Notes under the pieces: model-generated | Seen by the model: only the letters and a program-made list of their open reading frames with translations | Told to the model about the DNA's origin: nothing | Database searches by the model: none | Assembly: GCA_037042185.1 (NCBI GenBank) | Contig: JAXQJY010000021.1 | Coordinates: 806,001 to 870,000, forward strand | Direction of reading: 5' to 3' | Source: Sordariomycetes sp. S80-01Y | Taxonomy: Eukaryota; Ascomycota; Sordariomycetes | Length of the DNA stretch: 64,000 bases | Made by a program: the position numbers and the translations under genes | In this document: piece by piece, positions 1 to 11,477 of the stretch | Layout of the letters: every line of letters starts with the position of its first letter | Position numbering within the stretch: the first letter of the stretch is position 1

Positions 1-699
1 TGGATTCGACACAACGATCGCTGCTTTGAGAACGCAGTTGGAGCCCTCCTCGCCGCAGTAATTGGTAAGCATATTGGCTCCCAGCGAGAATCCCATACCA
101 AAGAGCGGCCTATTCGGATACTTTGCCTTGCACCACTTGATAACCTGCCTCACATCCCACGTCGCCCGTGCATTATAAAGCACACCGCTCGTGATCTTGC
201 TGTTGGCACATCCCCTCGAGTTGACCACGCAAATCTCCCACTCCCCACTCTCAACAAGCGGCGCAATCGCATGTCTCAAGTAGATCTCGTGGCTCCCTCC
301 AGAGAGCCCATGCAGCACCACCAGCATCGGTTTCGAGTCCTCACTCCCCGTCTCCCGGCTCGCCCACTGCTCATCAGTGTAATACACTGTCCTTTCTGAC
401 AGAGAGTCGTCCGTCTCTTGATGCGGTTCTACCACAAAATCGACGGCAAAGGTCCCCTCGTAGGCTTCTTGCTCAGCGGTGAAGAGGCGACGGCGATAGT
501 AGATGGGAGGCCCTTCTTGTTTCATTACGGTCCACATTGTTTGTACGTGGCCGTTGAACAGCAAAGGGTTGAGTTGACATGGCGGGGTGATTTCTTTGGT
601 GATGTCTAGAAGGGTCTGCGAGGAACCATCTTTGAGGTCGACTTGCCGCGAAGACTTAGCGGTTGTGAAGTCAATGGCGGCATGGCCTAGCCACTCCAT
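1..699 (-). CDS. alpha/beta hydrolase of the YheT/EMB8/Eeb1 family, 3' part cut by window
   Basis: The minus frame is open from an ATG at 699 to the window edge, giving at least 233 residues without an intron. The N-terminus runs MEWLGHAAIDF, then the family signature NPLLFNGHVQTMW, then VVLHGLSGGSHEIYL with the oxyanion HG, VVNSRGCANS, and the nucleophile elbow GFSLGANML, whose Ser is the expected nucleophile. These match the yeast Eeb1/Eht1/YMR210W and bacterial YheT family of medium-chain acyl ester hydrolases/synthases. The acid and His of the triad lie beyond the window. An in-frame TGA lies 14 codons upstream of the ATG, so the start is plausible, although an upstream exon cannot be excluded. 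Substrate is not predictable from this part. Confidence 0.88.
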   Translation of the reverse strand, partial: MEWLGHAAIDFTTAKSSRQVDLKDGSSQTLLDITKEITPPCQLNPLLFNGHVQTMWTVMKQEGPPIYYRRRLFTAEQEAYEGTFAVDFVVEPHQETDDSLSERTVYYTDEQWASRETGSEDSKPMLVVLHGLSGGSHEIYLRHAIAPLVESGEWEICVVNSRGCANSKITSGVLYNARATWDVRQVIKWCKAKYPNRPLFGMGFSLGANMLTNYCGEEGSNCVLKAAIVVSNP

Positions 700-2969
700 T
701 ATGTGGTCGCGAGCGACGAGTTGCTGCCACCAACAATATCAAGGCTTGACAGAAACTACTGAGAAAACGCAAATCTGAATGCTGAGTGAGCTGATAGCAG
801 GAGCGTAGTGAAAGAAGAATGCTATGTGACGAATGTGGGATGAATCAAGGGCAGAGTCGAGAACGCAGATAAATAAGGGACAGGATGTGGAACCAACTCC
901 GGCTTGCCAACTTCAGAATCGTACAACTATGCGCATCCGCGATCTCCTTTCCGTTCAAACCCTGTCGGCGCTTCACTGCACCTTGTTCTGCATGCAAACG
1001 CAAATTCTCGCTTAAAGCTCCGTCTGAAAGTGTTCAGCGCAAGCCACTTCGCTTCGCGTGATGTGACCTTGTTGTTACCTCGTCCACTGCTTTGTTTTCT
1101 GGGACGGAGGCCCGGGAATCCAGATCGGCCTCATGCCGGAGTGGGTCCGGCCAGCAATCTTGGAATTTCTCCCGGAGGTTCTCAGTTCTCTCAAGATTCT
1201 AGCCGAGGCACCTGGTGGGTCGGGTCGTGCTTGGAGAAAGGCTCTTTGTTCCAGGCTGCTCAGTGCCACTGGCAGTGCCACTGGCGGGCGGTGGCCAACT
1301 GAGATCGGATCGGAATATCATTCGGCACTGCGTTTCACGTGATGCTCCAGGTCTTGCCAACTTGCAGCCTCCGTACCGACCAAACTCCCTCAATATTGAA
1401 CCACCGACAACCCACTTACGACACAAGCAACGAGCGTTGAACAACACTCTGCTGCGTTAATCGAGATGTGAGAGCCCAGGCCGGAAGCTGCAGCATTTTT
1501 GCAGCGGCAAGAATCATGAAGTCTAGAGTTGCGACCCAGCCCGTGGTCGCCGTCCCCAGCAGACATGCCGTCATCCCGAAACGCAGATCGGTCAACATCT
1601 ACGACCATCCCAAGCTGTCATTGTGACGCTATCAAGCTTGTACTCCTCGATATCGGCAGGCCTTAGCGTGCAAAAGAATGCAGAGAACCGTCAAATCACT
1701 CTAGCTTCGGCCTGTAGAGTCGTCTCGCTTCGATAGCACAAGGATTGCACGTCGAATGTGCGAGCGGTTCAACATCTTGTCGCGTTTGGCTCAGGGTTGT
1801 AGGCGCATGAAATCAGGGTTGCGGGTTGTCAGAAGCCATCAGGCAATTATCCATGGCTGACACTACTCGCGCCTGATATCTGGCGCCCCATGGCTCAACT
1901 ATTTCCAGTCTCAGCACTCTTGTGATTATCCAGCATCTCGGTGCTGATCATCCTCCACTCACGTGAACACGAGCGTTCGATGGCTTCAGCACTTGAATGT
2001 TGAGCCAACGGCATTCATGAGTCTGGGGTCGTCAGAGTGGAATATGGAAGTATCTCCCGAAACGCGACTCTGCAAGTTTTCGGGGCCGGTTCATCAAGCC
2101 GACTCGCCGTGGCGGCCTAGGAGAGACTACGGCCATCTATCAGTCCATCTCGGTAACAAGTGAATGGGGTTTCATCGGCGCATTGTTGCGACCGTTCTCT
2201 GGCAATCACTGTGTGTGCGTCACAGGTGGTAGGATTGGGCTGTTGCGTAATTGATCTTTATCGATCTGTATGTAGTGTCTTGTGTTGCGCTATCAGGAGC
2301 TGCCTCAAAGACGATGCAGGGACTTGTGCGAGAGCAGTTGGCGGCCATGGTAGCTATGGTATTGGCATGTCGTTCCCGGCAATCTCTCGAAGTCGCACGA
2401 TTGGGCCGGTGAGAGCACACCGACGCATGATGTTGGAACATTCTTGCCTCCCTGGATATCAAGGCAAGGTCGGCTCTCACGAAGTCATGACTTCCAATCC
2501 TACCGCGGGTCACTCCAGCTTGATGAGAAACCATTAGGGATTCTACGACGGAATCGGCCGTAACTGCGGTCCTTCAGCTCGTGGAAAGAGGGAAATGCTA
2601 GGAGGGCCACACAGCTGAGAGCCTCTCCTCACAGCAAACTGCCACCACTGGGCTGCCTGGGTTCTGCAACACCACTGGCGTTGTGAAATGCCTTGGACTC
2701 TTCCATACCTTTTGATGATCTTGCGGGGGTACTTTGTTTTTCTTTTGGTACCAGGGTGCAGGCTGTCGAGTATTGTTGAGACGACGCGCTGATAGACCTA
2801 GCTGGTTGGCGTCCCTGGCCAGCCGGCTAAGGTGCGGGGAATTAACCAACAACCAACCTAAAAACGCAAAGACCCATAGCGAGCCGCAAGGCTTGCGGAC
2901 ACGCACCGTCAGTGGTCTCGACATGCACCACGTTGCCGCCAGCCTTGAATTACACGAGCGACCGCCACG
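700..2969. other. intergenic spacer, no supported gene
   Basis: About 2.3 kb between two divergent genes. Several open frames of 60-132 codons overlap on both strands, but none has recognisable motifs or consistent wobble-position bias. The right end must hold the ctk1 promoter and 5' leader. I see no tRNA, repeat array or mobile element. Confidence 0.6.
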
Positions 2970-5909
2970 ATGCCCGACGACGAGCATCGTAGAGACGATC
3001 GAGAGGGACGGTTTGGTGGACGCATGAGATCTTCAGAGCGTGATAGGTCGCCGCGTGCCCATCGTCGGCGCTCGCCTGACGCTGGTAGCGAGCTTCTCCA
3101 TCGCCAACCCACCGAGGCAGACTCCGACCTGCGTCATTCCCGCCATCGCTCACCCGACCATGGCCGCGACCACAGCAGACGATCTCGAGACGACAGTACG
3201 CGACCGAGAAAGCCTGCCGAGGATCTAATACCGCGGTTCAGGGAGAAGCAGGCACGCACTCATCAGCCCGACGACAATGTTCGCCGACGCAGCAGGAGTC
3301 GGGAACGCGGTGCATCGGCGTCTTCGGTGAAGCGGCACAGGAGTAGAAGTCATTCTCAGGACCGCCAGCGGAAGAAGAAGCGTCATTCTAGTCCAAGTCG
3401 CCGTGACCGTGACCGGAGCCGCGACCGAGATCGAGACGTCAGTTCAAGGCGTCACCGTCGCCATTCCCCGCACGAACGACGGAAGCGATCACCCCGACCA
3501 GACATGTCACCAAGGCGACGCGACGACGAGTCACGTTCATCGCGACGGCGGAGAGAGTCACGGTCGCCCCACGACAGAGAACCCCGTCGAGACCGTGACC
3601 GGGACCGTGAGCGTGAAAGGGACAAGGATAGGGACAGAGACTCACGACGCTCACAACTCGACGAAAGTAGGCGATCTAGCAGGTCTGTTGAGAGGGCCAG
3701 TCACTCGTCCAGCGCTCGGCGAGCACAATCGCCGACAAGGGACCGTTTGCCTGCAGGCTCTGCCACTCTACCTCTGAAGCCCCCTCCAGAGGTCGAACGC
3801 GCCACCAGCCAGCCGCGCGATCTCCCAGCATCACCCCGAGGTGATCGCGATTGGAGGCCGAGCAGAGACCTTCCTGATCCTAACCTTCCTCCACGACCTG
3901 ATTTTGGTGGCCCTGACGCTCCTTTTAGAGGGAGCTATCGGGGCGGCTCGGGAACATCTTACTCGAGTAAACCTCAATATCACAACGAATATCGCTCATA
4001 CTCACCTCAACGCAGTGGATCATTCCACAAATCACCGACTCATTCGCCATATGGTCGGCCCTCTAGAGGCGACCACCAACCTTCTTCACAGTACGTGCCA
4101 GTATCTCACCTCCGTTCGCACTCAAACTAATCATGCTGTAGGCAGCAAGCCCCATACCATCATAGCTCAAGCAGCCACAACACCCCTGGTGGATCTTCTG
4201 CACACTATCAAACAGGGCCGTCGCATGACTCCTACGGCAGCTATCGCGGACGTGGCGGTCGTGGCGCCTTTAATGGCGGACCCAATCGAGGCTCCAACTT
4301 TAAGGCTTGGAACTCGAGCCGCGGCCCCCACGATGATGAACAAGCTTCGAGAGAAGCCGACATGGCCGACTCTGTGAGAGAAGAACTTGCCCACCCGCCA
4401 CCTGAAGACGCTCCTAGGGGGCCGTCTGGTCGTGCTCCACCGACAGGCCCCAGCAACAAGTTTAGCTTTGCCTTCAAGCCCTCGCTCAAGTCTGCGTCTG
4501 CAGCTCCCAAGCCACCTCCGGAGATCTCTCAGAAGTTCAACGCCAATCCACAAAGGCGCCTCTCTCTCGAGAAGGCTCCAGCGGTGTCACCTTCGAGTGA
4601 CCGCGCACCTCCTCCCTCGGCACCTAGGGGACCTGCCGCTGGCGGGCGTCAGGATCACAGGCCTCCGCCACCAGAGGGTCCCAGGACAGCGCCTCGGATG
4701 CGCAAGGTCAAGAAGATCCAGAGGAGACCCAAGACCCGCCCGCAGCTCGACGAGGACCTTGTCAACTCGGAATCAGTCTTCTTCCGCAAACCTGGTAATG
4801 AGTCCGTCGTCGGCTCTGGTACCTACGGCAAAGTCTTCAAAGGCCTGAATGTATACACGAAGGGACAAGTCGCCCTCAAGCGCATCCGTATGGAGGGTGA
4901 AAGAGACGGCTTCCCAGTAACCGCCATCCGAGAAGTCAAGTTGCTCCAATCTCTTCGTCATACCAACATCGTCAACCTGGAGGAAGTCATGGTCGAACGC
5001 AACGACTGCTTCATGGTGTTTGAGTACCTCTCCCACGACCTCACAGGGTTGCTCAATCACCCAACCTTCAAACTCAACGACGCTCAGAAGAAAGACCTGG
5101 CAAAGCAACTGTTCGATGGTCTCGATTATCTCCACGCCCGCGGCGTACTCCATCGAGACATCAAAGCTGCCAATATTCTGGTTAGCAATGAGGGTGTTCT
5201 CAAGTTGGCTGATTTCGGGTTAGCTCGCTTCTATGCGAAGCATCATAATCTGGATTACACCAACCGTGTCATCACGATTTGGTATCGCTCCCCCGAGCTG
5301 CTGCTTGGAGAGACGAAGTATACGGCTGCCGTGGACGTGTGGAGCGCTGCATGTGTCATGGTTGAAATCTTTACAAAGCATGCGATCTTCCCGGGTGATG
5401 GGACTGAGTTGAGTCAGCTGATCAAGATTTACGACATTATGGGCACGCCAAATTTGATGGAGTGGCCTAACCTCGTCAATATGGCTTGGTTTGAACTTCT
5501 CAAGCCGACGCACAAGAAGAAGAACGTCTTTGCCGACAAGTACCAACATCGCGTCACACCGGCTGCCTTCGACCTCCTGTCTTGGATGTTCCGCTTCGAT
5601 CCCGCTAAACGCCCCACCGCCTCCGAGGTCCTCCAACACCCCTACTTCGCGACCGAGGAGCCCCTGCCGAAGCAGGCCGTCGAGCTCGCCGACATCGACG
5701 GGGACTGGCACGAGTTCGAATCAAAGGCCCTCCGAAAGGAGAACGAACGCAAGGATCGCGAGGCGCGCAAGAACAAGGAGAAGGAGCGGAAGAGGCAGCT
5801 CGCGAATCCGGATTCGGGGAGCAAGGACGCCAAGAAGGCCAGCGCCGCTGGGGAGAACAAGGGTGGCGATTCCGGTGCGACGGTGGAGGTTAATGGGCAA
5901 GGCAGCTAG
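2970..5909 (+). CDS. ctk1: CTD kinase catalytic subunit Ctk1 (CDK12/13-type cyclin-dependent kinase)
   Basis: Exons 2970..4090 and 4142..5909 (51-nt intron, donor GTACGT, branch CTAAT, acceptor CTGTAG) give 962 residues. The first ~370 residues are an Arg/Ser/Asp-rich RS-like region, followed by a Pro-rich linker. The kinase domain covers about residues 588-875: glycine loop GSGTYGKVF, cyclin-binding helix PVTAIRE, catalytic HRDIKAANIL, DFGLARF, a T-loop Thr before WYRSPE, and final PYF. A basic tail rich in K/R/E follows. The PITAIRE-like helix and RS N-terminus fit Ctk1/CDK12, which with cyclin K/Ctk2 phosphorylates Ser2 of the RNA polymerase II CTD in the nucleus. Bur1/CDK9 is the main alternative but lacks such an RS extension. 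Convergent with the next gene. Confidence 0.93.
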
Positions 5910-6418
5910 GATCTGTCGCGTCTGCGCCGGGCACGCATACAGTGCTGACGAGGAGCCGTGGGTCGCAGCTCGATCCTGTAAGTGCAGAGAGGAACGATGC
6001 CCTGTCACGATGAAATAATACAGACTGGGGCGGTAATGACCTAGAAGGGGGAAGGGACCGGCGTTCAGAGGTATACTAGCATTGTAGGAATATGCATGAG
6101 ATGGCGTTTTTGGGGCGATTCTGAATATTAATATGTGGCTGCTGATTTTCCACTTATAAGCCACGACGGCTACATCTCACAACTTGGTTGTGCAAGCGGC
6201 AATGGAGAGACAGGTGTCAATTCCCATCAAGGCCCCAATACCCACCTCTCCCCAGCTGATGCCGCTTCGCCTAACCTTCTAGTGCTGGCAAGTTCCTAAG
6301 ATAGATACATGTCCCGTTGTCCCTTTTGCGTGTCATTTCTCATACGTGTGATAATCGTGAGCCATAATGTCGTAAACACCTGAAAGCAAGAAGTGAAACC
6401 CCCCGCTATAGATCGCTA
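5910..6418. other. convergent intergenic, 3' UTRs
   Basis: About 510 bp between the stop codons of ctk1 and the convergent minus-strand gene. It is relatively AT-rich near 6110-6160 and presumably holds both polyadenylation regions. No further gene seen. Confidence 0.6.
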
Positions 6419-7888
6419 TTAAGTCGATGCGCCTTCGACACCTTTGCCTTTGGCGTCAGTAGTTCTCAAGAGCTCACGCAAACTCCCCTCAGCGCGCCCT
6501 GTTGACCGAGCCTCTGATCCAGGTGCTCGCCAAGGCATCCAGCTGCTCAGACTCGATAGGAGCCCGTTAGCGCCTATGTTGTGGTCTTGGGGCGATATTG
6601 CGCCTGTCAATGGTGGGACATCTAGTCCAGGGGCGGGATGAGGTCGTGAGCTTTCCTTGGTGGGCTCCTCTGGGGCAGTGCGAATCTCCAGATGACTCGT
6701 GGATGCCTGGGGTTGAGCAGGCTCACCAACAAGGGTGGTCGATGAAGCTCGCGTTGTGGTGGCGTCGCCACTAGGCTTGGCCTGCTTCGACCCATCTATG
6801 AGGGCCAAAGAAGCTGACCGACGGCCTGAGTGTACTCTAGATGTTGCAGCCTCATCCTGCCAGGGAGGTACCTCATCATTGCTCTGGAATGATGTGGCGG
6901 GAGACGTACTGCCCGAATCCTTCAGCACAGCACGGCCGCGGACATCTTCCGCTAATTCGGCGGCCGACTTCTTCTTGGATCGGTCTTCGTCCGACGATCG
7001 GCTCGAGGACATGATGGTTTCGAGAGTACCAACGGCCCTGCTGTCGCGTCGTCGACCGTTGCGCCTTCGTTGACGACGCATCGTCCGCTCATCATCCGAC
7101 GATACGACCTGTAGAGTCGGTCCTTGGTTCTCAGCCTGCGTTTCCCTCACAAATCCAACACCTGAGCCATGAGGTGCGTAGTGAACCTCGTACTGATTGC
7201 TCAATGAATATCTGGACTTGGCACATATTTCAGCAATCCGGTCCAAATCAGCGTTGATATCTTGCCCCCCATTTTGCGCATCAAGATTAGCCATGAAGCT
7301 CTTGAAGGTGAAAGCGTCCACAGGCGGCAGCTTGGGCTCTTCGGGAGCTCCAGCGCCCAGGCCGGTCTTGTCACGCATCCGAACCATCCTGTTCATCATG
7401 CCATTCCTTGCCGTGGTGACCGTCGCAGCAAAGGGTAGGCTCCTCCGCTCGGCCTTTGCTGATCCTCCGCTTTGCGATACAGTGCCTGCTCCTCCGTGAA
7501 CAACGACGCCGTTGCGGGATGTGCTGATTGGTCGTACCGGCACAGGGGAGTAGTAGCTTCGCACGATGACAGGTTCTGAGTATGTACTGCTCTGGGCAGT
7601 CGACCGTTCGTAGCGGTGCCGGCTGGGGTAGTTGTTGTTATATTCTCGAAGCGCTGAGGTCCGATTCTCAACCGTAGAGTCGTCAACGGGGATGGGTTTG
7701 CCCTCGGCAGTGGAGGGGACGACGCTGGTCGAAGTCTGGGAAGCAGGACTGTGGAAGGGTCGAACGAAGGAAAAAGGGAAGGCACTGGTCCTCGATTGAC
7801 CAGCAGACCGTCCAGAGAGAGAAATGGTATCAGACTGCGATCGGAGATGTCCCCTCGAAGGTCCCGGCTGTGAAGAGGTGGAGGTCAT
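6419..7888 (-). CDS. uncharacterised low-complexity protein, 489 aa
   Basis: A single open frame of 489 residues starts at an ATG (MTSTSSQPGPSRG). It is rich in Ser, Thr, Arg and Pro and looks largely disordered. A more ordered central stretch (about residues 185-235) contains FTFKSFMANLD, INADLDRIAEICAKSRYSL and NQYEVHYAPHGSG. A basic RRQRRRNGRRR cluster near residue 275 could be a nuclear localisation signal. The C-terminal part includes LLSSLSSWMPWR, an amphipathic aromatic segment. No signal peptide or membrane span. I do not recognise the family; the central block is the best query for a homology search. Codon use and length support a real gene. It is convergent with ctk1. Confidence 0.75.
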   Translation of the reverse strand: MTSTSSQPGPSRGHLRSQSDTISLSGRSAGQSRTSAFPFSFVRPFHSPASQTSTSVVPSTAEGKPIPVDDSTVENRTSALREYNNNYPSRHRYERSTAQSSTYSEPVIVRSYYSPVPVRPISTSRNGVVVHGGAGTVSQSGGSAKAERRSLPFAATVTTARNGMMNRMVRMRDKTGLGAGAPEEPKLPPVDAFTFKSFMANLDAQNGGQDINADLDRIAEICAKSRYSLSNQYEVHYAPHGSGVGFVRETQAENQGPTLQVVSSDDERTMRRQRRRNGRRRDSRAVGTLETIMSSSRSSDEDRSKKKSAAELAEDVRGRAVLKDSGSTSPATSFQSNDEVPPWQDEAATSRVHSGRRSASLALIDGSKQAKPSGDATTTRASSTTLVGEPAQPQASTSHLEIRTAPEEPTKESSRPHPAPGLDVPPLTGAISPQDHNIGANGLLSSLSSWMPWRAPGSEARSTGRAEGSLRELLRTTDAKGKGVEGAST

Positions 7889-9335
7889 GGCGGGCTATGT
7901 AGATGGAGAGGTCGTATAAGTATCCGCAACAATGCCAGATCGTGCACCTGGAGATGCAAGGTAGTCCTGGAGGCTAGGCCATCAATCGAGCGTCGGTAGG
8001 AGCGTCCGTATGCCGGTGCGTGCTGTCCTGCAGCAGTATTGCAGGAAAACCTTGTGTTGCGAGAGGAGACAAGGGGAACACGCTGCCCGCAGCGGTCGGT
8101 CTCAGATCCAAGGAAAGGCTAGACGAGCATAACCGGGTCTTCAGTTGAGGAGAGGCGTCGGGATTGCCGTGGAATGTATGTTCGAGGGTGCTATGCAGTC
8201 TAGATGCACGGTGGACGTGGGCGACGGTCGGATCGAAGGCGAGGGCGAAGGCGGGATGAGCTCGCAAGGCGATCAACCAAGACCCCGTCCCGTGTCGCTA
8301 GTCGCAGGAAGAGACGGGCGTCGGTGGAGGCGAAATGCAGACGTGCGGGCAGATGCAGTGGATTGACACGATGGCAGAGATCAATTGATGGGCAGGCATG
8401 AAATGTCGAGAGGTTCTTGAAGGAGGAGGAGAGAGAAGTTTCGGTTTGGTGCTGTCAGTGGTGCCGCCAGTGGTGCTGCCGGTGGTGCTGTTGGCGGCAT
8501 GCAGACTGTCGTGGCTGTCGTTCAAAGGAGGAGCGACGTCGGGGTGCCGCCCCGCCATTGGCTCAGCGGAGCATCCCTTCAGCTCCTGCGTCCAAGTACC
8601 TTCATCTACAGCTGCAGCGACGAGGTACCTCAGTTATCACTTGAACTGGACTCTGAGCTGGCGCCCATGTCAATTGGCTCGAACCTCGTCGCTACGACAA
8701 GTCCCCCATTGTCCTATGGTCGTGTCTCCTCTGTACGCGGAACCCATTCTAACAAGTGCCCCTGAGTGTCTCTCATCTTGGACGATAGGGAGGGAACCAA
8801 GATCTTGACACCCATCTGCGACGCCACGTTGTCTCTGGCGGCACAACAGGGATGCTGGAATGAGACGCATCGCGACTTCACCACACTACTGTACGAAGCG
8901 GCTCAATCAAAGTGAGACAGCTGGCAAGCTGATCTGCCGACACCGAGTTCACCGACCCCGCTCGTGCCATCTCAGGCTCATCCCCGTCCACTCCTCACCG
9001 ACGCAGGAGGGGTATGCTCGACCCCTCTGAGCCAGCCAATCGAGTGAACCATGTAGTCCTGCCACGGTTTCCCGGACATGCTTTTCTTCATTGAAGGGGT
9101 GGGCGGCATGCCCTCGATGTCACATGTGTCCTTTTTGTTGAGCTAATTTCTGTATTAAACCCTTTAAGACAGAGCTTTCAAATCGCGAACTCCCATAGCC
9201 CCAGGGTATCTCGTCCGGGTCGAAAGGCCGAAGCCAAGAGACCGTCTCCCTTTTCAACCGCCCGCGTGGCCAGTCGTCAGTGTCCTCGGCCGTTCACGAT
9301 TCCGGGCCCTTTATCTTGCATCAGTGCGTCTGATT
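7889..9335. other. intergenic spacer, no supported gene
   Basis: About 1.45 kb. It holds the upstream region of the 489-aa gene and the 3' UTR of the Pmp3-like gene. A GTGGTGC/GCCGCCAGT-rich imperfect repeat occurs at about 8450-8500. Open frames here up to 136 codons lack recognisable motifs. Confidence 0.55.
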
Positions 9336-9685
9336 CTAGTTGACCACGGGCTGAGCCATCGTACCATATCCCAAGCCTCCCGTCTGAACGTTGCTCGAGT
9401 AGATCCCCGGCGCTTTGCGAGCTGCGTAGCGTCCCTCAATCGCCTGTTCTTTGCGGTCGTAGTAGACATAGAGCAGGTAGAAGGCGTGTATATGCCCGGG
9501 GATACCCCCAAGGATCGTCAGACAGATGTTGATGAAGAGATCCATTCCACATCCTGCCACAATGTAGACGCCGATGGGCGGGACTGAACTTGTCAGCTTG
9601 CTATCCGAAAACCTATGGGATCGTCTAGGCATAGCTTACAGAGGATGGTAATCAGAATCACGCAGACAGCCGACACGACACCCAT
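9336..9685 (-). CDS. Pmp3/RCI2-family small membrane proteolipid with C-terminal tail
   Basis: Exons 9640..9685 and 9336..9583 (56-nt intron, donor GTAAGC, acceptor TTCAG) give 97 residues. Two hydrophobic helices are visible: VVSAVCVILITILF, then PPIGVYIV and an acidic-polar turn, then LFINICLTILGGIPGHIHAFYLLY. The FPPIGV and LTILGGIPGHIHA motifs define the UPF0057/Pmp3 family, whose members modulate plasma-membrane potential and salt tolerance. Typical Pmp3 proteins are about 55 residues. This one carries a ~40-residue polar tail with YYDRKEQ and a Gly/Tyr-rich end, closer to the longer Sna-type fungal members. The spliced start MGVVSAV restores the first helix that an unspliced reading lacks. 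Confidence 0.87.
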
Positions 9686-10585
9686 ATTGAAGATTTTGTT
9701 CTGGTTGGTTCAAGTTATTTCGATGTATCGCTGTGTCTCGGATCAAGGCTCCAAAGACTGAGATAGACTCGTCGAACGAAGTGCGAACGTGGGCGCTCTT
9801 ATCCTCACTGGTAGTTACCGAGTGATTTGGAGGAGCGATCAAAGTTTGGGTAGATCAGAGAATCTACTCGAGGCCTAATCGCTTCCGGGAAGAAATTTGG
9901 GTGAAGTTTGAGTCTCAGCCGTCATTCATCGTCTCGAGGCGGCAATGACGTGGTGCTGGGAGCATGACGTACGCGTCTCTGGATCACGTGGCGTCGAATC
10001 ACATCGCCGCTCGACGGTTGCACATGACCGACAAGATTGGAGTCTCCGATGCGAGACCAGCTTTAAGATCTAGTGAGCGGGCGATTTCCCTGCTGGGAAA
10101 TACGGGCGTTCATAAGGCTGACTCTGTTTGGCATGGCAGATTGTGGTCGAGCTTTAGGAGGCGCAGGTGGCTGCAGCTTTCCGCGTATTCAATTGCGCTC
10201 CACCCCGATATCGTACATGGACCAGACAGGCTGCGAGCCGAATCCTTTATAAGAGGAGGCTATTCCACTCTCGAGGATGCCTTTAGTTGTCGTGGCAACA
10301 GTTTCGTGGCTCAGAAGAGAATTGATGTGGTATTTCCAGGGCGTCTGGAGCTTTGGAACCCACACGCAAACCAACGGAGCTTCTCTAGCAAAGCTGAGAA
10401 CCATGGGGCAGAAGAGCTCACAGGGAGGCAAGCGCAGTGATGAAAATGGCCAAGTTAACTATAAACGGGAAGCGGCCGGCGCCTGAGACTATCTGAAGAA
10501 AAAAGACGGCAGGTCGAAAATGCTACTCTACTCGTCATCAACCTCATCCTCACTCTTGTTCCTTGTCAGCGTCAGCGGTGGTTTA
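9686..10585. other. intergenic spacer between Pmp3-like and pectate lyase genes
   Basis: About 0.9 kb, containing the upstream region of the Pmp3-like gene and the 3' UTR of the pectate lyase gene. A 158-codon plus-strand open frame (9964..10440) has no recognisable motif and I do not support it as a gene. Confidence 0.5.
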
Positions 10586-11477
10586 CTACTGAGGAGTAGG
10601 CACAGGAGTGGGAATGGGAGTCTGGATAACGGAGGAAGGCGAAGAACCGCCGCCACCACCCCCAACGTTAGCACAAGGGCCCAACTCCTCTGGCTCCCCG
10701 TCGCCGATGACGCCCACAAAGTCGAGGCACTGGTCCTCAACCCCGGACGTCGTGATTCCGGAGATGGAAGCAGTGTCTCCCATGTTCGAGTTAATGCCGA
10801 CGAGTACGTCGCCGTTGGTCGCGCTTCCACCACTGATTTGCACGTGCCTCGCTGGCATCTCGTCGCAGTTGCCACAGCTGCGGTACAGCTTGCCGAAGTC
10901 GCTGACGGTGAAGTCGTTGATAATCACAGTGCCTCCGCCGTTGTGCTGGATGACCTTGTCCTCGGCACCAGTGGCACCGCCGCCGTTGATGGTGGTCGTC
11001 TCATCGTCACCTTGCTCTTTGATGGAGAAGGCGTCTTCGCAGACGGCGTCCCACCAGACATTGGTAATGGTGCAGCCGCCTTGGCAGTGGACACCCTCGA
11101 CCTGGTTGGGACCTGCAACTCAACATCAGTTCGTGTCACTTGACATTGGGCTTCGGATGTACAAGAGAGGATTACTGACCGATAATGACGTTGGACAAGG
11201 AGGCACCAGCCTCGAGGATGAAGACAGCGTCGTCATCACCGCCCTCCTCTTGTCCCGAGCACTCGACACCCCTATCAAAGACAACATTTCCACCATCGAA
11301 CGTCTCGCCAGCGGCAATTGTCATGGGCGCATCGAGGACGCTGCTGCCGGCGGGGTCGGGCTGCTGACGCTTGATGGGCTTAGGAGCGCTGGTGATCTGG
11401 GGCCTGAAGGGGAAGGGGTTGGCGGAGGCGGCGGTGATGAGGGCCAAAGAGGCCACGGAGATCATGCGGTACTGCAT
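10586..11477 (-). CDS. secreted pectate lyase, polysaccharide lyase family 3
   Basis: Exons 11180..11477 and 10586..11112 (67-nt intron, weak donor GTCAGT, acceptor TGCAG) give 274 residues. A signal peptide ([19 protein letters not shown]) is followed by a short pro-region ending in a dibasic KR, a likely Kex2 site. The PL3 core is clear: [59 protein letters not shown] and [12 protein letters not shown], forming a right-handed beta-helix that cleaves pectate with calcium by beta-elimination. The protein is extracellular and acts on plant cell walls. It ends with a Gly6 linker and a Pro/Thr tail beyond the usual PL3 end. I chose the ATG at 11477 because it directly precedes the hydrophobic segment; a second Met four codons on is possible. 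Confidence 0.93.

Noticed and set aside
904-1302. 132-codon frame in the first spacer
   Set aside because: No motifs, overlaps several equally long frames on both strands, no coding bias.
3841-4377. 178-codon plus frame inside ctk1
   Set aside because: Alternative frame spanning the ctk1 intron; the ctk1 frame is continuous after splicing and carries the kinase.
9964-10440. 158-codon plus frame
   Set aside because: No recognisable sequence and no splice-supported extension; lies in UTR-sized spacer DNA.
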